Source: Floridanema aerugineum (GTDB lineage Bacteria > Cyanobacteriota > Cyanobacteriia > Cyanobacteriales > Aerosakkonemataceae). Taken from it: a stretch of DNA of 64,000 bases. Below, in pieces: positions 61,601-64,000 of the stretch. A program made the position numbers and the translations under genes. The notes beneath the pieces were generated by a model. The model was not told where the DNA came from and made no database searches. It was given only the letters and a program-made list of their open reading frames with translations. The stretch lies in NCBI RefSeq assembly GCF_041929345.1, contig NZ_JBHFNQ010000193.1:7968-71967 (forward strand), written 5' to 3'. Numbering within the stretch: position 1 is the stretch's first letter; every line of letters starts with the position of its first letter.

Positions 61601-64000
61601 GACTAATCCTCCCTTATTACGCTTATTTGTTCATCGCCGGACACCGGAAACATTTAATCTAACTTTGAGTTTCCATCACGCCATTTTGGATGGATGGAGT
61701 GTTGCTTCCATGATGAGTGAACTGCTCAAACGTTACTTATCACATTTAGGCGAACCAGTCGAGTTAAATTCAACACCAATAAGTATTGAGTTCCGAGATT
61801 TCGTAGCACAAGAAGCACAAACGTTAGCCTCGCTGGAGTGTCAGCGTTATTGGAGTGAAAAGTTGCGCGATCGCACTTTCACCCCCTTACCCCGCTGGTC
61901 TTCTGTTTCAACTAACACCAATGTTCAAGATGTTGGCGTGACTGATGTAACTCTTTCCCCGGAAATTTGTGCTTCCTTGAAAGGTTTGGCACAATCAGCA
62001 GAAGTACCACTGAAAAGTGTGCTCTTAGCTGCTCATTTACGAGTGTTAAATCTGTTAGGTGGTAACGAAGATGTGCTAACAGGATTAGTCAGCAACGGAC
62101 GAACCGAACAAAGTGATGGCGATCGCGTCTTGGGACTCTTCCTCAATACTTTGCCATTCCGTCTGCAATTAACAGGAGGAACTTGGATAGACTTAGTGCA
62201 ACAAGTGTTTGCAGCTGAACGAGAACTGTTACCACACCGTCGTTATCCATTAGCAGAAATTCAGAGAAGTTTGGGTGGCGAACCTTTATTTGAGACGGCG
62301 TTTAACTTCACCCATTTCCATGTCTACGAACAGGTGATCGGACTGGATAATTTAGAAGTTCTAGGTGGAAAGTTTTTTGAAGAAACTAACTTTGCTGTTG
62401 TGGCTCAATTTAGTGTGAATCCAGGCTCATCTGAGGTGTTTTTAAGGATTAATTACGATCCCTTGAAGTTATGCCAAGAGCAAGCTAATCGGATTGGTGA
62501 ATACTACTTTAATGCTCTTGCGGCAATGGTGAATCAGCCGCAAGAACGTTACGAGTTGCATTCTCTTCTTTCTCAAGAAGAAGCACAGCAGATATTGGTG
62601 GAATGGAACAATACTCAAACACCTTTAGGGGAACTGGGTAGGGGGATAGGGGATAGGGAAGAAAACCATTCCCTAACACCTAACCCCTATCACCTAACCC
62701 CTTCTTTCTGTCTGCATCAATTGTTTGAAGAACAGGTATTAAAAACACCAGATGCAGTAGCAGTGGTGTTTGAAGGGCAACAACTGACTTATCGGGAATT
62801 GAACGATCGCTCAAATCAACTAGCCCATTATTTACGCTCATTAGGCGTAGGTGCAGATGTCTTAGTGGGAATTTGTGTAGAACGTTCAAGAGAAATGATT
62901 GTGGGAATACTTGGTATTCTCAAGGCGGGTGGTGCATACATTCCCCTTGACCCGGATTATCCCACTGAGCGTTTACGCTTTATGTTGTCAGACTCTCAGG
63001 TGTCCGTGTTGCTGACTCAACAGAAATTTGTACAGACGTTGTATACAACGTCTGTACCTGAACAAACGTCTCTACCGCAACATCAAGCGCAAATCGTTTG
63101 TTTGGATCGAGACTGGGAAACCATTGCAGAGTATAGCAACGCCAACCCGGAAAACACTGCAACACCTAATAATCTGGCATACATCATCTACACCTCTGGC
63201 TCTACAGGTCAACCCAAAGGCGTTTTAGTCAACCACTCGAATGTCTTGCGTTTGTTTACCGCAACTAACGATCGCTATCACTTCAATGAGCAAGATGTCT
63301 GGACATTGTTCCACTCCTACGCCTTTGACTTTTCTGTGTGGGAAATTTGGGGAGCATTGCTTTATGGTGGAAAATTAGTAGTTGTGCCGTACTTAGTGAC
63401 ACGCGAACCGGAATCCTTCTATAAGTTATTAGTAGAAGAGAAAGTCACAGTTCTCAATCAAACACCTTCGGCATTCCGGCAGTTAATTCAAGCCGAAGAG
63501 TCCTTAACTACTGTAGGAGATTTGAAGTTACGCTTGGTAATTTTTGGTGGAGAAGCCTTAGAACCGAAGAGTTTGCAACCTTGGTTTGAGCGACATGGCG
63601 ATCGACAACCGCAGTTAGTAAATATGTACGGGATTACAGAAACCACCGTCCATGTTACTTATCGCCCGTTAACTATCGCTGATGTCAATGGTACAGCAAG
63701 TGTAATTGGTCGTCCGATACCCGACTTACAGGTGTACGTGCTCGATCGACATTTACAGCCAGTACCAGTTGGGGTAACAGGTGAGATGTATGTTGGTGGT
63801 GCAGGAGTAACACGCGGCTACCTGAATCGACCCGATTTAACGAGCGAAAAGTTTATCGCCAATCCCTTCGGGGATAGGGGTCAGGTGTTAGGGGATAGGG
63901 ATTCTTTAGGGGATAGGGGTCAGGGGTTAGGTGATAGGGAAAAAGAATTTCCCCAACCCCCAACCCCTAACACCCAACCCCTTCTTTTTCCCCAACCCCT
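40614..64000 (+). CDS. Giant NRPS, six complete modules and part of a seventh (3' end outside window)
   Basis: ATG 40614 overlaps the previous stop (ATGA). I followed the frame through every carrier motif to the window end without a stop: at least 7795 codons. Order: C-A-PCP (Gly), C-A-PCP (Pro), C-A-PCP (Pro), C-A-PCP-E (Ile), C-A-PCP (Ser), C-A-PCP (Thr), C-A... (Thr). Substrates were read by hand from Stachelhaus-type pocket residues. The first and fifth C domains (IYPLSPMQQGMLFES) follow E domains, as expected for D-configured donors. Carriers before E or at branch points carry GGDS, others GGHS. No MT, Cy or TE is seen. The N-terminal leader of about 12 residues is a plausible communication domain for the preceding E-terminated NRPS. 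Repeats are translated in A2, A3, E4, the C7-A7 linker and A7. Confidence 0.95.
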   Translation, partial: MKPEANKTNKQNIEDIYPLSPMQQGMLFESLYAPDSGVYFQQVVCTFEGNLDLSAFKQAWQQVVARHSVFRTAFLWERVSQPTQIVYRQVDVAIETFDWRGLSAQEQQQQLQVFLDAQQQQGFSFSEAPLMRLHLIQCKENTYQFVWSHHHLLLDGWSLSLVFKDLLNFYQAISQGKTLTYQPALNYRNYIAWLQKQDRKLAEDYWKEKLQGFSASTPLMVDKPLSKRENNSPNYKEQEIELSRESTSYANTFVREHQLTLANLAQATWALLLSRYSQENDVVFGATVSGRPPAIAGVESMVGLFINTLPLRVKFSEQTELLSLLKDVQVQLVDSEQFSYSSLVEIQGFSDVPRGTSLFDSIVIFENYLVDSSVLEDKGDFSLSNVQVIEKTNYPLTLFVEPGEQLLVRLSYDGNRFDDRAISRMLGHFVTLFEAIVANPQMPISQLPILTAVEQNQILIEWNNTKTNYPTNNCIHQLFEEQVEKTPDAIAVVFENQQLTYRELNDRSNQLAHHLRSLGVGADVLVGICVERSLEMLVGLLGILKAGGAYVPLDPEYPTERIAFMLSNSQVSVLLTQEKLITQLPKIDLHLISLDADWEIIAQQNQNNIVNQVSTQNLAYIIYTSGSTGQPKGVQISHFSLTNFLYSMKQEVGINAKDILLAVTTICFDIAGLEFYLPLIVGAQVVLLPREQSADGTKLSEKLLQSGVTIMQATPATWRLLLGSGWQGNQQLKILCGGEALTHDLAVALLERSQCLWNVYGPTETTIWSTISRVEADASIAGVQDSLESIGRPIANTQIYILDRYLQPVPIGVPGELHIGGAGLAKGYLNRPELTNEKFIANPFENSKLLYKTGDLARYLPNGNIEYLGRIDNQVKIRGFRIELGEIEAILSQYPQVQTAVVIAREDIPGDKRLVAYITTEIEATPTNNELREYLKSKLPEYMVPFTFVILEAFPLTPNGKIDRRALPAPDFHTQQQDKYQAPRTPVEEILITAWKQILKLNQVGIHDNFFELGGHSLLATQLISRIRNHLQVELPLRSLFGAPTIAELAPAIQQLQQQNLQLSAPPIVKRDNNNDLPLSFAQTRLWFIDQFESNSGLYNIPFAIRLEGTLCVATLEQSFQEIVVRHEALRTNFITLDGQPNQIIQSQINWKLSVVNFKDLSTNQQETAALELLQQKAIEPFDLANDCLLQATLVALSETEHILLICMHHIVSDGWSIGVLLAELAALYNAYTQDLPSPLDPLPIQYADFAIWQRQWLQGEVLQTQLSYWQNQLADAPALLSLPTDRPRPAVQTFVGGHQQFALSAELTQKLNQLSQEQGVTLFMTLFAAFNTLLYRYSGQTDIVVGTPIANRNHQEIEGLIGFFINTLVIRTDLSNNQSFTKLLNQVREVSLGAYTHQDLPFEMLVEALQPERNLSYSPLFQVMFALQNAPVSLVDLDGLKLTTVEVENPIAKFDLGLGMESTPNGLVGWWEYNTDLFNGNTIERMTGHFVTLLEAIVANPQTPISRLPILTATEQQQLIEWNNTQTNEAIDKCLHQLFEEQVEKTPDAVAVVFENQQLTYRELNNRANQLAHYLRYEGVGADVPVGICVERSLELVVGVLGILKAGGAYVPLDPEYPVERLRFMLEDSKVRVLLTQQKFVETLYTTSLPQHPAHLVCLDRDWQVISQHSPANLICNVQPENLAYIIYTSGSTGQPKGVAMNHLPLVNLILWQQQQTTISPGAKTLQFAPISFDVSCQEMFSTWCNGGTLLLITEQIRREPVALLNLLQEQAIERVFLPFVGLQQLAEVAIDRTSAVQLREIITAGEQLQMTPAITQWLNQLSNCTLHNHYGPSESHVVTSYTLNQTGESWPLLPPIGRPIANSQIYILDPQLQPTPIGVPGELHIGGVSLARGYLNRPELTSEKFIANPFDNEPNSRLYKTGDLARYLPDGNIEYLGRIDNQVKIRGFRIELGEIEAVLSQHPQVKTAVAIVREDTPGDKRLVAYITPQPSATPTSSELRQYMKAKLPEYMVPSAFVILETLPLTPSGKVDRRALRAPDFQTQQDKYQAPRTPIEEILTQEWGQILKLNQVGIHDNFFELGGHSLLATQLMSRIRSHFQVELPLRSLFAAPTVAELAPIIQQLQQQNLQLSSPPIVKRDNNSDLPLSFAETRLWFIDQLEPNSALYNIPAALRLEGTLCVTALEQSFREIVQRHEALRTNFIAVDGQPTQIIHEEANWKLSIIDGRDLSNQESESALAELLQQQANAPFDLANDCLLRATLIALSDTEHILSLCMHHIVSDGWSIGVFVAELVALYDAYAQGQPSPLSPLPIQYTDFAIWQRNWLQGEVLQTQLSYWQDQLADVPPLLALPTDRPRPAVQTYQGAHQEFALSAELTQKLTILSQEQGTTLFMTLLAAFDTLLYRYSGQTDIVVGSPIANRNKSEIEGLIGFFVNTLVLRTDLSNNPSFATLLDRVREVSLAAYTHQDLPFEMLVEALQPERDLGHTPLFQVMFILQNAPLPELELGGLTLTPVEIENAIAKFDLNLSMQSTPTGLVGMWEYNTDLFDGSTILRMTGHFVTLLEGIVANPQTQISQLPMLTSSEQHQLLVEWNDTQTNYPVEQCLHQLFEQQVEKTPLAIAVVFEAQQLTYRELNDRANQLANYLRSLGVGADVTVGICLERSLEMVVGVLGILKAGGAYLPLDPGYPSERLHFMLQDSQVSVLLTQQQFVETLYTTSLPTHLAHLVCLDTNWAVISQHSPVNPTSEVQPENIAYLIYTSGSTGQPKGIAMNHRPLVNLIHWQVENSTISPGSKTLQFAPISFDVSCQEMFSTWSDGGTLLLISEQIRREPLALLGLLEELAVERLFLPFVGLQQLAEVAIDRTSTMQLREIITAGEQLQMTPAITQWLSRLSNCTLHNHYGPSESHAVTSFTLSNSQESWSLLPPIGRPIANSQIYILDPQLQPVPIGVPGELHIGGVSLARGYLNRPELTNEKFIANPFDNEPNSRLYKTGDLARYLPDGNIEYLGRIDNQVKIRGFRIELGEIEGILGQHPQVQAAAAIVREDTPGDKRLVAYITAQPSATPSSNELRQYLKAKLPEYMVPSAFVLLETLPLTPSGKLDRRALPTPDYQGIQKDKYQAPRTPIEEILTHLWGQILKLNQVGIHDNFFELGGHSLLATQLMSRIRSHFQVELPLRSLFAAPTVAELAPIIGQLQQQNLQLSSPPIVKRDNNSDRPLSYAQTRLWFIDQFQPNSALYNIPAALRLVGSLDVAALEQSFREIVQRHEALRTNFLTVDGQPRQIIHSETSWTLSIVDGRNLSTIEQLLQQQANAPFDLANDCLLRTTLVTLSETEHILLICMHHIVSDGWSIGVFVEELTALYNAYAQGQPSPLSPLPIQYTDFAIWQRNWLQGEVLQSQLSYWLASLADAPAILSLPTDRPRPAVQTFVGAHQQFTLSAELTEKLNQLSQEQGVTLFMTLLAAFDTLLYRYSGQTDIVVGSPIANRNKSEIEGLIGFFINTLVLRTDLSNNPCFAQLLDRVREVSLGAYAHQDLPFEMLVEALQPERDLSHTPLFQVMFVLQNAPVSDLELGGLTLSLLELENAIAKFDLTLAMESTPDGLVGLWEYNTDLFDGSTILRMTGHFVTLLEGIVANPETPISQIPMLTTVEQHQLLTEWNNTQTDYPATLCIHQLFEQQVEKTPDAVAVVFDFQQLTYRELNERSNQLAHYLRSLGVGADVLVGICVERSIEMVVGILGIIKAGGAYVPIDPTYPQDRLSFMLSDTGVKVLLTQENLVNSLPKHEALVVCLDSDWQSINQASQENLHSRVSAENLAYVIYTSGSTGTPKGVIVTHQAVNRLVKNTNYIQITADDRIAQASNIAFDAATFEIWGALLNGAKLVIITKSVLLSPPELAISLRENQIGILFLTTALFNQLAREVPQAFSGLRYLLFGGEAVDPFWVREVLDKGRPQQLLHVYGPTENTTFSSWYLVEDLPLSATTVAIGRPIANTQIYILDQYLQPVPVCVPGELHIGGAGLARGYLNRPELTNEKFIANPLSNDPNSRLYKTGDLVRYLPDGNIEYLGRIDNQVKIRGFRIELGEIEAILSQHPQVQTAVAIVREDTPGDKRLVAYIVAPAEATPATNELRQYLKAKLPEYMVPSAFVILEALPITPNGKVDRRALPIPESRSGIEVKLVAPRTPEEKTLTQIWTQVLGVEQIGIHDNFFELGGDSILSIQIITKARQAGLELSVKQLFTNQTIAQLAAVAKTSKAIQIAQEPVTGAVKLTPIQQWFFEQNLTNPHHFNQSWIFTVPADFQVEHLEPIWEQLLIHHDALRLRFTQTESGWEQTHATPNQRITLSSFDLSTVSESEWQNAIESTANTLQASLNLEENLVQVAHFKGGENKEGRLLIVIHHLVVDGVSWRILLEDFQTAYQQLSQNQAIQLLPKTTSFKAWVQQLSTYAQYAYGTLTRTDVLSSQTAYWLRESYTSVSPIPVDYHQGENTIASAQNVSVSLSEVETQALLQDVPKAYKTQINDVLLTALVLVLSKWTNSNSVLFNLEGHGREDIIEGVDLSRTVGWFTTIFPVVMQLENTNKLNLGEVLKSVKEQLRSIPNKGIGYGLLRYLSENQDIQSQIKNLKEAEISFNYLGQFSQLFNQSSLLQLANESSGNYSCLQNLRSHLLDINAIITNERLHIDWTYSSNLHYSSTIEKIATDFVTTLRELIAHCLSPENGGYTPSDFPLIKLTQPELDRVLAKLPLTNWQNVEDIYPLSPMQQGMLFESLYAPDSGVYVEVLSCTLTGDLNVSAFEQAWQQVVVHHSIFRTAFLWESLHQPLQVVFREVNINVATYDWRDLSAVEQQQQLETFLDSEHQQGFSFSQAPLMRLYLIQKSENSYQFVWSFHHILLDGWSLPLVLKDLWDFYEVILTDKSFDRQPSLNYRHYIAWLQQQNVAQSQAFWQQKLANFSAPTPLMVDKPLSHRENGLASYGEQHIELSLSATAYANSFVRKHQLTLSNLVQATWALLLSRYSQEIDVVFGATVSGRPPVINGVESMVGLFINTLPMRVRFTENTQLLGLLKDLQAQLVESEQFAYSSLVEIQGFSDVPRGTSLFDSIVVFENYPTDSTLLEDNSNFSFSNFRAIEQTNYPLTIVVGPGEQLFLKVSYDANRFDDSAISRMLGHFVTLLEAIVTNPQMPISQLPMLTVAEQHQLLTEWNNTQTDYPTDKCLHQLFEEQVEKTPNALAVVFENQQLTYRELNDRANQLANYLRSLGVGADTPVGICVERSTEMVIGLLGILKAGGAYVPLDPEYPTDRLRFMLSDSSVTVLLTQQKLLNSLPEHNAQIFCLDTDWQAISHFNQDNLPLNVAPENLAYIIYTSGSTGQPKGAMNTHKGICNRLLWMQEAYQLTTDDVVLQKTPFSFDVSVWEFFWTLLNGSRLVVAKPGGHRDSEYLVNLISQQQVTTLHFVPSMLQVFLESPNLALCESLRRVICSGEALSVDLQTKFFERLGCELHNLYGPTEAAIDVTYWECDRHSSLDTVPIGKPIANTQIYILDRYLQPVPVGVPGELHIGGVGLATGYLNRKELTTEKFIDSPFDNAKLYKTGDLARYLPDGNIEYLGRIDNQVKIRGFRIELGEIEAVLSQYPEVQAAVVIAREDNPGDKRLVAYITTETGATPTIDELRQYLKAKLPEYMVPSAFVLLETLPLTPNGKIDRRSLPAPDFHTQQQNKYVAPRTPLEEILITAWRQILNLNQVGIHDNFFEIGGHSLLATQLISRIRSHLQIELPLRSLFSAPTVAQLAPIIQQLQQQDLQLSAPPLLARDNNNDLPLSFAQTRLWFIDQFEPNSALYNISAALRLEGTLCVTALEQSLTEIVQRHEALRTNFITVDGQANQIIHEQTNWKLSVVDFKDLSESESKIAAVELVQQQAIQPFNLATDSLLRATLVTLSDTEHILLICMHHIVSDGWSIGVFVEELTALYNAYAQGQPSPLSPLPIQYSDFAIWQRNWLQGEVLQTQLSYWQNQLIGAPAILSLPTDRPRKAKQTFVGAHQEFALSAQLSEKLNQLSQEQGVTLFMTLLAAFNTLLYRYSGQTDIVVGSPIANRNKSEIEGLIGFFVNTLVLRTDLSNNPSFAALLDRVREVSLGAYTHQDLPFEMLVEALQPERDLSYTPLFQVMFVLQNAPLSSVELDGLKLTPVEMENPIAKFDLTLSMESTPDGLMGWWEYNTDLFDGSTIERMIGHFVTLLEGIVANPLSAISQLPMLTSSEQQQLLVQWNNTQTDYPVDKCLHQLFEEQVLKTPQSVAVVFENQRLTYSELNDRSNQLAHYLRSLGVGADVLVGICVERSLEMIVGILGILKAGGAYVPLDPTYPQDRLSFILEDAQISVLLSQQHLVEKLPQHQARVIYLDSEWETIAQHSQSNPQDTATSSNLAYIIYTSGSTGQPKGVLVNHSNVVRLFAATDDWYRFNAQDVWTLFHSYAFDFSVWEIWGALLYGGKLVVVPYLVTREPESFYKLLVEEKVTVLNQTPSAFRQLIPAALSAETEGDLRLRLVIFGGEALEPKHLQPWFERYGDQMPQLVNMYGITETTVHVTYRPLSMADVNGTASVIGRPIRDLQVYVLDQHLQPVPVGVPGEMYVGGAGVTRGYLNRDDLTTERFIRDRFSHNPNARLYKTGDLARYLPNGDLEYLGRIDQQVKIRGFRIELGEIEALLASHPAVRESVVVVREDVPGDKRLVAYVIPKSEQSPSTAELRRFLKAFLPEYMVPSAFVQLDALPLTANGKLDRSALKAPDSARPELENAFVAPNTSEEKILAAVWAKVLGVEQVGINDNFFALGGDSIRSIQVLALAKAQGLNFSLVQLFQHQTIHDLLAELKTQDWESEKLELTQPFSLISEVDKQQLPDGVEDAYPLAKLQMGMLFHSEYSKDSGIYHDIFSFYLKTGFDVQCLKAALQDLVDRHAVLRTSFELSKYSIPLQLVHQQVEVPLQVEDWCHLNDSEQEEALTAWFEAEKKQRFDWTNPPLLRLFVHRRTPETFNLTLSFHHAILDGWSVASMMSELLKRYLSHLGEPVELNSTPISIEFRDFVAQEAQTLASLECQRYWSEKLRDRTFTPLPRWSSVSTNTNVQDVGVTDVTLSPEICASLKGLAQSAEVPLKSVLLAAHLRVLNLLGGNEDVLTGLVSNGRTEQSDGDRVLGLFLNTLPFRLQLTGGTWIDLVQQVFAAERELLPHRRYPLAEIQRSLGGEPLFETAFNFTHFHVYEQVIGLDNLEVLGGKFFEETNFAVVAQFSVNPGSSEVFLRINYDPLKLCQEQANRIGEYYFNALAAMVNQPQERYELHSLLSQEEAQQILVEWNNTQTPLGELGRGIGDREENHSLTPNPYHLTPSFCLHQLFEEQVLKTPDAVAVVFEGQQLTYRELNDRSNQLAHYLRSLGVGADVLVGICVERSREMIVGILGILKAGGAYIPLDPDYPTERLRFMLSDSQVSVLLTQQKFVQTLYTTSVPEQTSLPQHQAQIVCLDRDWETIAEYSNANPENTATPNNLAYIIYTSGSTGQPKGVLVNHSNVLRLFTATNDRYHFNEQDVWTLFHSYAFDFSVWEIWGALLYGGKLVVVPYLVTREPESFYKLLVEEKVTVLNQTPSAFRQLIQAEESLTTVGDLKLRLVIFGGEALEPKSLQPWFERHGDRQPQLVNMYGITETTVHVTYRPLTIADVNGTASVIGRPIPDLQVYVLDRHLQPVPVGVTGEMYVGGAGVTRGYLNRPDLTSEKFIANPFGDRGQVLGDRDSLGDRGQGLGDREKEFPQPPTPNTQPLLFPQP
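40650..43790 (+). other. Giant NRPS module 1, C(D-donor)-A-PCP, Gly predicted
   Basis: C has HHHLLLDGWS near 41056. The A pocket reads D-I-L-Q-L-G-V-I-W-K, one conservative change from the Gly code D-I-L-Q-L-G-L-I-W-K. The carrier serine codon is 43662 in LGGHSL. The E domain of the previous protein supplies the donor, matching the PLSPMQQGMLF-type C domain. Confidence 0.75.
43850..46990 (+). other. Giant NRPS module 2, C-A-PCP, Pro predicted
   Basis: C has HHIVSDGWS near 44238. The A pocket reads D-V-Q-F-I-A-H-V-V-K, the Pro type. The 28-bp palindrome at 45537 is translated inside A. Highly similar to module 3. Confidence 0.8.
45537..45564 (+). repeat. 28-bp perfect palindrome in A2
   Basis: GTAGAGACGTTG-TATA-CAACGTCTCTAC, translated as VETLYTTSL between LLTQQKF and PQHPAHLVCLD. 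Confidence 0.88.
47050..50230 (+). other. Giant NRPS module 3, C-A-PCP, Pro predicted
   Basis: The A pocket reads D-V-Q-F-I-A-H-A-V-K, the Pro type with one V-to-A change. The same palindrome sits at the same position as in module 2, so the repeat was probably present before the module duplicated, or was spread by gene conversion. Confidence 0.75.
48747..48774 (+). repeat. 28-bp perfect palindrome in A3
   Basis: Identical to the copies at 38521 and 45537, and at the homologous site of A3 (VETLYTTSL between LLTQQQF and PTHLAHLVCLD). Confidence 0.88.
50270..54830 (+). other. Giant NRPS module 4, C-A-PCP-E, D-Ile or D-allo-Ile predicted
   Basis: The A pocket reads D-A-F-F-L-G-V-T-F-K, an Ile code. 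The carrier has LGGDSILSIQI and is followed by an epimerase (HHLVVDGVSWR near 53800) very similar to the E domain at 39230-40610. An 8-residue insertion (YAYGTLTR) is present relative to that E domain. Confidence 0.8.
53949..53972 (+). repeat. Short GC-rich insertion in the E domain
   Basis: About 24 bp (CGCCTACGGCACGCTGACGC core) stands out in base composition from its AT-rich surroundings and is absent from the sister E domain near 39740. It resembles a dispersed cyanobacterial repeat carried in frame. Confidence 0.55.
54855..57990 (+). other. Giant NRPS module 5, C(D-donor)-A-PCP, Ser predicted
   Basis: C starts VEDIYPLSPMQQGMLFES, almost the same as module 1, and follows an E domain. The A pocket reads D-V-W-H-I-S-L-I-D-K, close to Ser codes such as D-V-W-H-F-S-L-I-D-K. 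Confidence 0.75.
58040..61180 (+). other. Giant NRPS module 6, C-A-PCP, Thr predicted
   Basis: The A pocket reads D-F-W-N-I-G-M-V-H-K, the usual Thr code. The carrier is divergent (FALGGDSIRSIQVLALAKAQG) and leads into a C domain unlike the others. Confidence 0.8.
62625..62704 (+). repeat. G-rich/C-rich inverted repeat in the C7-A7 linker
   Basis: GGGGATAGGGGATAGGGAA units are followed by TTCCCTAACACCTAACCCC units, able to form a long stem. Inserted between WNNTQTPL and FCLHQLFEEQ without breaking the frame. Confidence 0.8.
63030..63075 (+). repeat. 28-bp palindrome with paired changes in A7, plus a half copy
   Basis: GTACAGACGTTG-TATA-CAACGTCTGTAC (63030-63057) is still a perfect palindrome although both arms carry the same change. 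A right-half fragment AACGTCTCTAC ends at 63075. Confidence 0.85.
63870..64000 (+). repeat. Large G-rich/C-rich repeat inside A7, running off the window
   Basis: GGGGATAGGGGTCAGGTGTTA-like units, then CCCCAACCCCCAACCCC-like units, are read in frame as GDRGQVLGDRDSLGDRGQG and on into a Pro-rich stretch. It lies between NPF and the expected YKTGDLARY motif. The right boundary is outside the window. Confidence 0.8.

Larger units (their letters stand above)
61260..64000 (+). other. Giant NRPS module 7 (partial), divergent C then A, Thr predicted
   Basis: C7 (AYPLAKLQMGMLFHSEY, HHAILDGWS) is clearly different from the other C domains. A7 is nearly the same as A6 over the pocket region (D-F-W-N-I-G-M-V-H-K). 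The linker before A7 and the sequence after its NPF motif are repeat-derived. The window ends inside A7. Confidence 0.75.

Noticed and set aside
37684..63075. Palindromes as operators or terminators
   Set aside because: They sit inside A-domain coding sequence with no T-run and no adjacent promoter, and recur at homologous codons, so insertion repeats explain them better.
41000..63300. Many minus-strand open frames of 60-125 codons opposite the NRPS genes
   Set aside because: They recur at the same places in homologous modules (opposite A10, carrier and C motifs) and so are shadows of the conserved coding sequence.

Overview
The window is a nearly continuous, plus-strand natural-product locus from a cyanobacterium, most likely a filamentous Oscillatoriales-type organism. 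That assignment rests on low-to-moderate GC, the HIP1 octamer GCGATCGC (for example at 1013 and 4223), several families of short palindromic repeats of a kind common in such genomes, and NRPS/PKS proteins of cyanobacterial style. No tRNA, rRNA, CRISPR array or transposase was seen.

Layout. (1) 50-11994: two overlapping NRPS genes, C-A-PCP-C-A(N-MT)-PCP then docking-C-A-PCP-TE. They are joined by a 4-bp overlap and by what looks like a SLiM/beta-hairpin docking pair. (2) 12092-13270: an isopropylmalate/homocitrate synthase-like enzyme, a good candidate for the HphA step of homophenylalanine/homotyrosine supply. (3) 13361-15499: a membrane ABC exporter of the SbmA/BacA-like fused type. (4) 15500-16154: a 655-bp gap with an imperfect direct repeat and a possible promoter. 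(5) 16155-36001: two PKS genes. The first is AMP-ligase-KR-carrier / KS-AT-KR-ACP / KS-AT-KR-ACP; the second is KS-AT-ACP-aminotransferase-monooxygenase. (6) 36046-40617: NRPS C-A-PCP-E. (7) 40614 to the window end: one unbroken reading frame of at least 7795 codons with six complete NRPS modules and a seventh cut by the window edge.

How it works together (inference). The PKS logic predicts a branched alpha-hydroxy starter, two hydroxylated acetate extensions, and a last extension that becomes alpha-hydroxy-beta-amino. That is the pattern of Athmu (3-amino-2,5,7,8-tetrahydroxy-10-methylundecanoic acid), the beta-amino acid of the pahayokolide/tychonamide/lyngbyazothrin/portoamide/schizotrin group of cyclic peptides. 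Hand-read A-domain pockets suggest the continuation D-Gln, Gly, Pro, Pro, D-Ile (or allo-Ile), Ser, Thr, Thr. The two NRPS genes at the left edge would add X, N-methyl-Ala (or Gly) and X before release by the thioesterase. The release genes lie upstream of the starter genes, so gene order is not colinear.

The most unusual feature is that the megasynthase genes carry many short palindromic repeats inside the coding sequence, in frame. One G/C-rich repeat sits exactly at the junction between the monooxygenase and the following condensation domain. There it separates two reading frames and contains an A-AAT-TTC heptamer, so the pair may be a split gene or a -1 frameshift fusion.
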